Shown here: positions 53,544 to 61,260 of the stretch, one piece after another
Numbering within the stretch: the stretch's first letter is position 1
Layout: every line of letters begins with the position of its first letter
From: Planctomycetota bacterium
GTDB taxonomy: Bacteria > Planctomycetota > Phycisphaerae > SM23-33
DNA: 64,000 bases
Direction: 5' to 3'
Assembly: GCA_022705325.1 (NCBI GenBank)
Contig: JAKJER010000026.1
Location: 19,269 to 83,268, forward strand
The notes under the pieces: generated by a model
Database searches by the model: none
What the model was told of the DNA's origin: nothing
What the model saw: only the letters and a program-made list of their open reading frames with translations
Position numbers and translations under genes: made by a program

Positions 53544-56500
53544 TCAGGCGGCGCGCCGCCGGCGGATGTAGCCGCCCAGGCCCGTGACCGCCAGGCCCAG
53601 CAGGGCCATGGTGGCCGGCTCGGGCACCAGCTCCAGGCGGATGGCCTCGGCGCCGTCGCCCAGCTCGACGATCGAAGCCACCCACTGGTGCTCGCCGTAG
53701 CCGGCCTCGTCGGCGCGAAGGAGGATGCCGTCGAGGTCCTCGTTGGTGATCCCGCCGCGGGCGGTGAGGATGTCGAAGGGCCCGTGTCCGATATACCCGC
53801 CGTACCAGGCCAGGTCGATGATCGCGCCGGCCTGGAGGGTGGCCTGGCCGAAGACCTCGATCCAGTCGTAGGAGACGCCCTGTTCATCGCCGCCCAGCTC
53901 GGCGGCCAGCACGCCCGACTGGAGATAGTTGCTGCCGAGGGACAGGTGCCCGGGCGACAGCCCGGCCGCGACGGTCCCGCCGGTTGCGATGGTGACGTTG
54001 CCCGCGACGAAGCCCGTTCCGCCGAGCGTTCCGCCGTTGACGACGACCGGCCCGGTGCCGGTGGCCGAGCCGGTGGCGTTGGCGGCCAGCAGCGTGCCGC
54101 CCTCGATGGCGGTGCCGCCGGTGTAGGTGCTGGCGCCGGTGAGCGTCTGCGTGCCCGTGCCCGTCTTGACGTAGACGCCGGCCGCGCTGCCGTTGGTCAG
54201 CACGCCGTCGAACGTGCCGCTGCCGTTGTTCACGCCGAAGGTGAACCTCTGGTAGCCCGCCCCGCCGTATCCGGAGCTGATGGTCCCGCCGCCGGTGAGG
54301 GCGTCGACCCGGACGTTGGCCTCCACGCCGTTGAAGACGGCGCCGGCCTCGACGTTCAGCGACGAGAGGTTGGCGGTCCAGTTCTCGTTGGCGTAGCTGC
54401 CGCCGACAAAGGTGCCTCCCTGCACGTCGATCAGCGAGCCGGCGCCCAGGGCGAAGGTGGCGGCCGTGTTGGGCCAGCGGGCCATGCCCGAGCCGGTCTT
54501 GCGGAGCGTGCCGGAGCCGCTGAACGTGGTGGAGGCCATCTCTCGCGTCCCGCCGGCGACGTTCAGTTCCAGCACCGCGTTGGCGGCGATGGAGTGGGAG
54601 GTCGAGGCGTAGGTGTTCTGGTAGACCAGCGTCCCGCCCTCCACGGTGGTCGAGCCGGTGTAGGTGTTCGCGCCGGTCAGGACCTGCGTGCCCGTGCCCG
54701 CCTTGACGTAGTTGCCGGCCGCGCTGCCGTTGGCCAGCACGCCGTCGAACGTGCCGCTGCCGTTGTCCACGCCGAAGGTGAACCTCTGATAGCCCGCCCC
54801 GCCGTATCCGGAGCTGATGGTCCCGCCTCCGCTCAGGGCGTCCACGCGGACGTTGGCCTCCACGCCGCTGAAGGTGGCGCCGGCGGCGACGTTCAGGTCC
54901 GACAGGTTGGCGGTCCAGTTCTCGTTGGCGCTGCTGCCGCCGACGAAGCCGCCCTCCTGCACGTCGATCAGGGCCCCGCTGGCGAAGGCGAAGGTGCCGG
55001 CCGTGCCGCCCCAGCGGGCCGTGCCCGCGCCGGTCTTGCGGAGCGTGCCGGCGCCGCTGAAGGTGGTCGTGCCGTAATCGCGGGTCCCGCTGGGGACGTT
55101 GAGTTCGACCGCCGCGCCGTTCGCGACGGCGTGCGAGGGGGAGCTGTACGTGCCCGTGTAGAGCAGCGTGCCCTCGTTGACGACGGTCGAGCCGGTGTAG
55201 GAGTTGGCGGCCGCCATCTCCATCACGCCCGCGCCGTTCTTGATGATCCCGCCGGAGTTCCACAGGCGGGCGGCCATCAGCAGGTCCACCGCGTCGGGGC
55301 CGTCGGCCACGTTGAAGGTGAGGCTGTTCCCGGCGTGCAGGTTGAATCCGCTGGCGCCGATGATCGAGTCCTGCGCCCCGCCGCCGGTGGCGACGATGCT
55401 GCCGCCGTAGACCACGACGTTCACGCCGGAGGTGGTGTCGATGGTCCCGCCGCCGTTGGCGTCGAAGAGGAAGCTCTTGCCGTTGAACCAGTACTGGTCG
55501 TGCCCGGTCTTGGAGATGCGGAGCGTCGAGCCGTTGTTGATGTTGATGTTCCCGCCGGTGTAGGTGTAGGCCCCGCCGGAGGCGTTGTTCAGCACCAGCA
55601 CCCCGTCGTTGATCGTGGTCTGGCCGGTGTAGGTGTTGGCCAGGTTGAGGGTCGTCGTGCCCGCTCCGGCCTGGACCACCGAGCCGGACCCGCCGATCAC
55701 CCGGTTGGGCGCGTAGGCGTCGGAGCGGTTGAACACGACGGTGCCGTTGTTGGTGACGCTCCCGGTTCCGGCGGCGTTGGGGAAGTCGCCCGTGGTCCCG
55801 CCGTCGCCGATCTGCATGGTCGAGCCGGCGCCGATGGTGCAGGTGTTCTGGCTGCCCGTCCCGTCGGTCATGATCAGCGTGCCGCCGCCGGTGAGGTTCA
55901 GGTAGCCCCACGTCGAGCCTTCCTGGTTGCCCAGGTGCCCGGCCACGATCAGCGTCGAGCCCGGCGCCACGTTGACCGTCGTGGTGTTCGCCCAATGCGT
56001 GCGGGCGTCGAGCGTGCTGGGCGGCGTGCCGGTCACGTTGACGGTGACCCCGCCCCAGCCGAGGAAGAGCTGCCCGTACGTCCCGCTGCCGTCGGCTGCG
56101 CCGGCCGCGGTGACCGTCGCCCCGTTCTGGAGGTTCAACGTCCTTCCGCCGGACAGCAGGATCGCGTGGTTGTGTCCGGCGCTGGTCGAGGTGTCCGCCA
56201 GCGTGCCGCCGTCGATGGTGATGCTGGACAGGTCGCGAACCGCGTCGCCGGCGGCGGCCAGGTTCACCGTGGCACCGGGGTTGATCGTCAGGCTGTTGCC
56301 GATCCGGATGGTCTGATTGGCGCTCAGGGCGAGCGTGCCGGCGTTCACCGTCGTGGCGCCCGTGTACGAGTTGGCGACGGCGAGTTCCAGGACGCCGTCG
56401 CCGGTCTTGATGATCCCGCCGGCGTTCCACAGCGGGGCCGACACCTGCAGGTCGACGGGGCCCGTGCCCGCGGCGACGTCGAAGGTGAGCGTATCCGAGT

Positions 56501-58934
56501 TGTGCAGATTGAATCCGCTGCTGCCGATGATCGAGTTCTGCGCCCCGCCGCCGGTGGCGACGGTGCTGCCGCCGTAGACCACGACGTTCATGCCGGAGGT
56601 GGTGTCGATGGTCCCGCCGCCGTTGGCGTCGAAGACGAAGCTCTTGCCGTCGAACCAGTACTGGTCGTGCCCGGTCTTGGAGATGCGGAGCGTCGAGCCG
56701 TTGTTGATGTTGATGTCCCCGCCCCGGTACGTGTAGGCCCCGCCGGAGGGGTTGTTCAGCACCAGCACCCCGCCGTTGATCGTGGTCTGGCCGGTGTAGG
56801 TGTTGTTGCCGTTGAGCGTCAGCGTGCTGGTGTTGCCCTTGACCAGGTCGCCCGTGCCGCTGATCACCCCGGACATCGTGTTGTCCACGGTGCTGTTGTA
56901 GTGGAACGTCCCGTTGTTGATCATCGCGTTCGGCCAGGACCCGCCCTCGAACGTGCCGTCGCCGCCGATCTCCACCGTGCCGTCGCCGATGGTCAGCCCC
57001 GTGCCTCCGCCGTTGGCGATGACCCGGACGGTCCCGGTGAACGTCTGCGTGCCGGTCCCCACCTTCGTGTAGTGCCCGTAGGAGATCCCGTCGTTGTGCG
57101 ACAGTTCCCCGCCGAACGTGCCCGAGGCGTCGCCGACGCCGAAGGTGAAGGTCGAGTAGCCGGCCCCGCCGTAGCCGCTGCGGATCGTCCCCGTCCCGGT
57201 CAGCGCGCCGACGCGGACGTTCGCCTCCACGCCGTTGAACAGCGCCCCGCCGGCCACGTTCAGGTCGGAGGCGTTGGCGGTCCAGTTCTCGTTGGCGCTG
57301 CTGCCGCCGATGAAGGTGCCTTCCTGCACGTCGATCAGGGCCCCGCTGGCGAAGGCGAAGGTGGCGGCCGTGCCGCCCCAGCGGGCCGTGCCCGCGCCGG
57401 TCTTGAGGAGCGTGCCGTCGCCGCTGAAGGTCGTCGAGGCGTAGTCGCGAGTCCCGCTGGGCACGTTCAGTTCGATCACCGCGCCGTTCGCGACGACGTG
57501 CGAGGTGGAGCCGTACGTGCCCGTGTAGAGCAGCGTGCCCTCGTTGACGGTGGTCGAGCCGCTGTACGTGTTGGCGCCGGCCATCTCCAGGATGCCGTCT
57601 CCGGTCTTGACGATCCCGCCGGCGTTCCAGATGCGGGCGGTGACCTTGAGATCGCTGGCGTCGCTGCCGCGAGCGATGTCGAACACGTCGATCACGCCGC
57701 TGTTGATGTTCATGCCGCTGGAGCCGGTGATGAAGTTCTGGGCCCCGCCGGTGGTGCGGAAGGTGTTGGCGGACCAGGCGACGAAGTTCAGCCCCGAGGA
57801 GGTGTCCAGCGTGTTGCCGCCCGTCGAGCCGAAGGTGAAGGTCTTGCCCGACAGGTCGTAGCGGTCGCTGCTGCCGCTGCGGGTGAAGCGAAGCGTCGAG
57901 CCGTTATTGATGAACAGGTTTCCGCCGTTGTACGTGTAGGTCGAGCCCGAGGTGTTCTCGAAGACCAGCAGCCCCTCGTCCACCGTCGTGGCCCCGCCGT
58001 AGGAGACCTGGCCCGTCATCACCAGCGTGCCGGGTCCGGCCTTGGTCAGGCCCGACGAGCCGCTGACGGCCCCGCCGATGGTGAGCGTGCCGGCGGCCAC
58101 GGTGACGGTGGGGGCGCCGCTCAGGCTCACCGCGCCCGTGCCCAGGCTCATGTCGCTGCTGCCGGCGAAGGTGAAGCTCCCGCCGATGTTCACGCCCCCG
58201 TTGTTGCTGAACGTCCCGGCCGCGCCGGAGGTGTTGTCCAGCGTCCCGCCGTTGAGGCTGAGCTTGCCGCTGCCGCGGGCGTTGAGGCTGGAGAAGGCCA
58301 GGGCGTTGGCGAAGTTGAGCGTGCCGCTGTTGAGCACATAGCCGCCCGTGCCCACCAGAGTGGTCTTGTCCGCGATGGGCTGAATATTCACCGTCGGGCC
58401 GTTCTGCGTGATGGCCTGCCCGCTGTTGTAGCCCAGGATGGTGTTGAAGTTGATCGTCCCCCCGCCGTTCAGCGCCAGAGCCGTGTTGTCGTAGTTCAAC
58501 CCGCCGGCGTTCCAGGTCTGGGCCTGGGTCAGCGTCGAGCCAGCCGCCACCAGCCACGTCTGGCTGGCGCCGAGGTACTTGTTGGCCGTCCCGATCAGTG
58601 TGACGTCGGCACTGGCGGAGTTGATCTCCAGGCCTTCCCACGGGAACTGGCTGCCGTCCAAGTTGACGGTGAAGCTCGCCCCCGCGAAGTCGCCGGCGGA
58701 GGCGCCGAAGATCATCTTCGGCCCGTTGTTGGTCAGGCCCACCGGCGTGCCCGTCCCGTCGGCCTGGTAGTTCCAGTTGGCGGCGGTCGCGCTGTACGTG
58801 CCGCTGGGCGAGCCGAAGCCGGCATCGCTCCCGTTGACGTCGAAGTAGTACGTGGTGGCCGCCGTCAGCGGCAGGCAGGCCAGGGCCAGAAGCGACAGGG
58901 CGGCGACAGTGTGGCGAAATGATGCCATGATCAT
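53544..58934 (-). CDS. Giant PATR (autotransporter-associated beta-strand) protein with PEP-CTERM anchor
   Basis: 1796 aa; the start may be MIM (58934) or the in-frame ATG at 58928, both served by GGAG words. Signal peptide ends near LTAATTYYF. At least eight PATR repeats are readable, such as GIVKTGDGILEMAGANTYSG and LVKGNTSTLTLNGNNTYTG, spread across the whole chain. Longer repeats are interleaved: units containing SANENWTAN ... VEANVRV (three or four times) and GHDQYWF ... VVVYGG (twice). The C-terminus is a PEP-CTERM sorting tag (VPEPATMALLGL, then GGYIRRRRAA), processed by an exosortase elsewhere in the genome. A surface or extracellular matrix role is inferred. The nucleotide repeats are close enough to recombine. 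Confidence 0.93.
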   Translation of the reverse strand: MIMASFRHTVAALSLLALACLPLTAATTYYFDVNGSDAGFGSPSGTYSATAANWNYQADGTGTPVGLTNNGPKMIFGASAGDFAGASFTVNLDGSQFPWEGLEINSASADVTLIGTANKYLGASQTWLVAAGSTLTQAQTWNAGGLNYDNTALALNGGGTINFNTILGYNSGQAITQNGPTVNIQPIADKTTLVGTGGYVLNSGTLNFANALAFSSLNARGSGKLSLNGGTLDNTSGAAGTFSNNGGVNIGGSFTFAGSSDMSLGTGAVSLSGAPTVTVAAGTLTIGGAVSGSSGLTKAGPGTLVMTGQVSYGGATTVDEGLLVFENTSGSTYTYNGGNLFINNGSTLRFTRSGSSDRYDLSGKTFTFGSTGGNTLDTSSGLNFVAWSANTFRTTGGAQNFITGSSGMNINSGVIDVFDIARGSDASDLKVTARIWNAGGIVKTGDGILEMAGANTYSGSTTVNEGTLLYTGTYGSTSHVVANGAVIELNVPSGTRDYASTTFSGDGTLLKTGAGTARWGGTAATFAFASGALIDVQEGTFIGGSSANENWTANASDLNVAGGALFNGVEANVRVGALTGTGTIRSGYGGAGYSTFTFGVGDASGTFGGELSHNDGISYGHYTKVGTGTQTFTGTVRVIANGGGTGLTIGDGTVEIGGDGTFEGGSWPNAMINNGTFHYNSTVDNTMSGVISGTGDLVKGNTSTLTLNGNNTYTGQTTINGGVLVLNNPSGGAYTYRGGDININNGSTLRISKTGHDQYWFDGKSFVFDANGGGTIDTTSGMNVVVYGGSTVATGGGAQNSIIGSSGFNLHNSDTLTFDVAAGTGPVDLQVSAPLWNAGGIIKTGDGVLELAVANSYTGATTVNAGTLALSANQTIRIGNSLTINPGATVNLAAAGDAVRDLSSITIDGGTLADTSTSAGHNHAILLSGGRTLNLQNGATVTAAGAADGSGTYGQLFLGWGGVTVNVTGTPPSTLDARTHWANTTTVNVAPGSTLIVAGHLGNQEGSTWGYLNLTGGGTLIMTDGTGSQNTCTIGAGSTMQIGDGGTTGDFPNAAGTGSVTNNGTVVFNRSDAYAPNRVIGGSGSVVQAGAGTTTLNLANTYTGQTTINDGVLVLNNASGGAYTYTGGNININNGSTLRISKTGHDQYWFNGKSFLFDANGGGTIDTTSGVNVVVYGGSIVATGGGAQDSIIGASGFNLHAGNSLTFNVADGPDAVDLLMAARLWNSGGIIKNGAGVMEMAAANSYTGSTVVNEGTLLYTGTYSSPSHAVANGAAVELNVPSGTRDYGTTTFSGAGTLRKTGAGTARWGGTAGTFAFASGALIDVQEGGFVGGSSANENWTANLSDLNVAAGATFSGVEANVRVDALSGGGTISSGYGGAGYQRFTFGVDNGSGTFDGVLANGSAAGNYVKAGTGTQVLTGANTYTGSTTVEGGTLVYQNTYASTSHSIAANAVLELNVAGGTREMASTTFSGSGTLRKTGSGMARWPNTAATFALGAGSLIDVQGGTFVGGSYANENWTANLSSLNVEAGAVFNGVEANVRVDALTGGGTISSGYGGAGYQRFTFGVNNGSGTFDGVLTNGSAAGVYVKTGTGTQTLTGASTYTGGTAIEGGTLLAANATGSATGTGPVVVNGGTLGGTGFVAGNVTIATGGTVAAGLSPGHLSLGSNYLQSGVLAAELGGDEQGVSYDWIEVFGQATLQAGAIIDLAWYGGYIGHGPFDILTARGGITNEDLDGILLRADEAGYGEHQWVASIVELGDGAEAIRLELVPEPATMALLGLAVTGLGGYIRRRRAA

Positions 58935-59039
58935 CTCCGTTCTCCTACGAGTCCTCTAGAACCTCGTCCATTAGCGAATTGAACGTCCGACAATCCGGGC
59001 CTGGGCCCGGTCTGCGGACGGTTTTGGCTTCACACCCTT

Positions 59040-59068
59040 ATTGTAAGGGGACTTCTGACCTTTGTCCA
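59040..59068 (-). promoter_or_regulatory. Promoter of the PATR gene
   Basis: TGGACA (59068-59063) and TACAAT (59045-59040) on the minus strand are 17 nt apart. The leader (about 100 nt) carries a strong CCGGGCC-TG-GGCCCGG hairpin clamped by GTCCG/CGGAC at 58985-59019. Confidence 0.55.
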
Positions 59069-59119
59069 TACCCATTCAGGCTGACTCATCCCCACTTTGA
59101 CGCCGCCTTCCTGGAAGCC

Positions 59120-59410
59120 GCCGCCCGGGCAGGCCGTACCTTCGGCAGGGCAGGTCGGCCCTTAAGGGAGGCAGGGCCGAAGGCCCGTAAGAAAGTAGCC
59201 CAGGCCGAAGCGCAGCGAAGGCCTGGGTGCCAGGCCCCCAACCCGCGGAGCCCCAACGGGGCGGCGTAAGCCGTGGAACACCGACACGGCAACGATGATC
59301 ACGCGCGAACCGTTACACCGCCCTTGCAGGGCTCGGGCATCCCGCCGTCGCCACCCTGGCCTGCGCTGCGCTTCGGCCAGGGCTATCCTACGCCGGCCCG
59401 TTGGGCCTGT
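59120..59410. repeat. Hairpin-repeat block between the PATR gene and the deoxyribosyltransferase-like gene
   Basis: It contains CCCCAACGGGGCG, GGCCGAAGGCC and CGCCCTTGCAGGGC hairpins, related in style to the 37.8-45.5 kb repeats but diverged. No gene seen in 58935-59608. Confidence 0.6.
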
Positions 59411-59608
59411 ACGGCGGAGGGTATGAAGATGTCGGTCACTGAGAGTCTACAGACCCACAGAACATGTCGGGCGGGACCGCCCTGCGCAGGTAGCGCATCT
59501 TGAAACTGGGGATGAATCAGCCATTCAGGCGGGGATGTCCGAGAATAGCCCTGGTCAGCCCGGCGGAATGCCTTCCGCGAGTGCGGACCAGACCGTAAGA
59601 TAGGCGTC

Positions 59609-60061
59609 ATGAACGTATTCCTTGCAGGCATCATCCAGGGCTCGATCGCCGAGGCGAAGATTCACTCGCAGGACTGGCGCGAGCCGATCAAGCAGGCCCT
59701 CGCCCGCCACGTGCCGCGGGCGGAGGTCTACTGCCACTACAGCGAGCACCCCAACTCCATCACCTACGACCTCCCCGAGATCAAGGCCACCCTCGCCGAC
59801 GGCATCCACCGCGCCGCCGAGTGCGACGTGCTCGTCGCCTATCTGCCCTCGGCCTCCATGGGCACGGCCATCGAGATCTACGAGGCCGCCCGCCGCGGCG
59901 CGGTCATCCTGGCGATCAGCCCGATGGCGGCCAACTGGGTCCTGCGGGCCTACTGCGACCGCGTCTTTCCCGACGTGGAGGCGATGGAGACATTCCTGGC
60001 CGGCGGGGGGCTGGACGAACTGTCGGCCCCGCGAGGCCCAAAGGCGGACAAGCCCCTATGA
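59609..60061 (+). CDS. Nucleoside 2-deoxyribosyltransferase-like protein
   Basis: 150 aa. MNVFLAGIIQGSI opens a Rossmann-like fold, and CDVLVAYLPSASMGTAIEIYEA is the family motif whose Glu is the expected nucleophile region. The family transfers or hydrolyses deoxyribose of nucleosides (salvage or house-cleaning). A TAAGAT box (59596-59601) lies 7 nt before the ATG with no SD, so this mRNA may be leaderless. Its stop overlaps the rlmN start (ATGA), so the two genes are translationally coupled. Confidence 0.8.
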   Translation: MNVFLAGIIQGSIAEAKIHSQDWREPIKQALARHVPRAEVYCHYSEHPNSITYDLPEIKATLADGIHRAAECDVLVAYLPSASMGTAIEIYEAARRGAVILAISPMAANWVLRAYCDRVFPDVEAMETFLAGGGLDELSAPRGPKADKPL

Positions 60062-61131
60062 CCATCTCCGTGCTGGACTTGAGCGTGGACGAGTTGAAGC
60101 AGGCCCTGACCGACGCGGGCCAGCCCGCCTACCGCGCCGCCCAGATCGCCGACTGGGTCTACCGCAAGGGCGCGAGCGACCCCGCCCGCATGACCAACCT
60201 GCCGCCCGCGCTGGCGGGCGAACTGGTCGTGATGACCTCGCGCGTCGCCCAGCGGGCCGACAGCTCCGACGGCACGATCAAGCTCCTGCTCGAACTGCGC
60301 GACGGCGAGCGGATCGAGACCGTCCTCATCCCCACCCCCGACCGGGCCACCGCCTGCCTGTCCACCCAGGCCGGCTGCTCCATGGCCTGCTCGTTCTGCG
60401 CGTCCGGACTGGGCGGGCTGAGGCGAGGCCTGACCGCGGGCGAGATGATCGAGCAGATCCTCCACCTCCAGCAGGCCGCCCAACGCAAGGTCACCCACGT
60501 GGTCTTCATGGGCACGGGCGAGCCGCTGGCCAACTACGAGCCCACCGTCGCCGCCGTGAGGGCGATCGTGGACCCGGCCCGGCTGAACATCTCCGCGCGT
60601 CGCGTCACCGTCTCGACGGTGGGCCTGCCCAGGCAGATCCGGCGCCTGGCCGGCGAGGACTTGCCCATCACGCTGGCGATCTCGCTGCACGCCCCCAACG
60701 ACGCCCTGCGACGCCAGATCATGCCCAAGGCCGCCACCGCGTCGATCGACCAGATTCTGGCGGCCGCCGAGGAGTTCTTCCACAGCCGCAACCGCGAGAT
60801 CACCATCGAGTACGTCGTGCTGGCCGGCGTGAACGACACGAACGTCTGCGCCGAGGCCCTGGCCCGCATCGCCCATCGCCTTCGGTGCAACGTGAATCTC
60901 ATCCAGTACAACCCGCTGCCGGAGGGCGTCGGCGAGCGCCTGCCCGCCCGCTATCGACGCCCCAGCGCCGAGTCCATGCGGGGTTTTGCCCAGCGCCTCC
61001 GCGCGCGCGGCGCGAACGTGCAGGTCCGCAGGAGTCGCGGCCTGGACGCCGCCGCGGCCTGCGGACAGCTCCGCGCACAGGCGGGCGAAGACGGACGCAA
61101 AGGCGCAGAGGAACAGGGAGAGACAGAGTAA
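60058..61131 (+). CDS. rlmN: 23S rRNA A2503 / tRNA A37 C2-methyltransferase RlmN
   Basis: 357 aa, ATG overlapping the upstream stop. A radical-SAM enzyme that methylates C2 of A2503 in 23S rRNA and A37 in some tRNAs. The [4Fe-4S] cysteines are C107, C111 and C114 (CSMACSFC). MGTGEPLANY and SLHAPND are diagnostic, and the C-terminal mechanistic cysteine is C335 in AACGQL. Longer frames to 59821 are rejected because they would lie on the upstream gene. The Glu/Arg-rich tail after C335 is a short extension. Confidence 0.95.
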   Translation: MTISVLDLSVDELKQALTDAGQPAYRAAQIADWVYRKGASDPARMTNLPPALAGELVVMTSRVAQRADSSDGTIKLLLELRDGERIETVLIPTPDRATACLSTQAGCSMACSFCASGLGGLRRGLTAGEMIEQILHLQQAAQRKVTHVVFMGTGEPLANYEPTVAAVRAIVDPARLNISARRVTVSTVGLPRQIRRLAGEDLPITLAISLHAPNDALRRQIMPKAATASIDQILAAAEEFFHSRNREITIEYVVLAGVNDTNVCAEALARIAHRLRCNVNLIQYNPLPEGVGERLPARYRRPSAESMRGFAQRLRARGANVQVRRSRGLDAAAACGQLRAQAGEDGRKGAEEQGETE

Positions 61132-61260
61132 CGGGTCCGACGTCGAAGGGCTTGGGTCCAGTGACGGCTCGTAGCTCCTTGAACGCTCGCGGCTTCGCGG
61201 AACGCTCCCTCTGCTGTTACGCGATAGCCGTGAACTCTTCCTGACCCCTTTTTCACTTCT

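Noticed and set aside
53427..58922. 1831-codon plus-strand frame
   Set aside because: Shadow of the PATR/PEP-CTERM gene, which has signal peptide, repeats and sorting tag on the minus strand.
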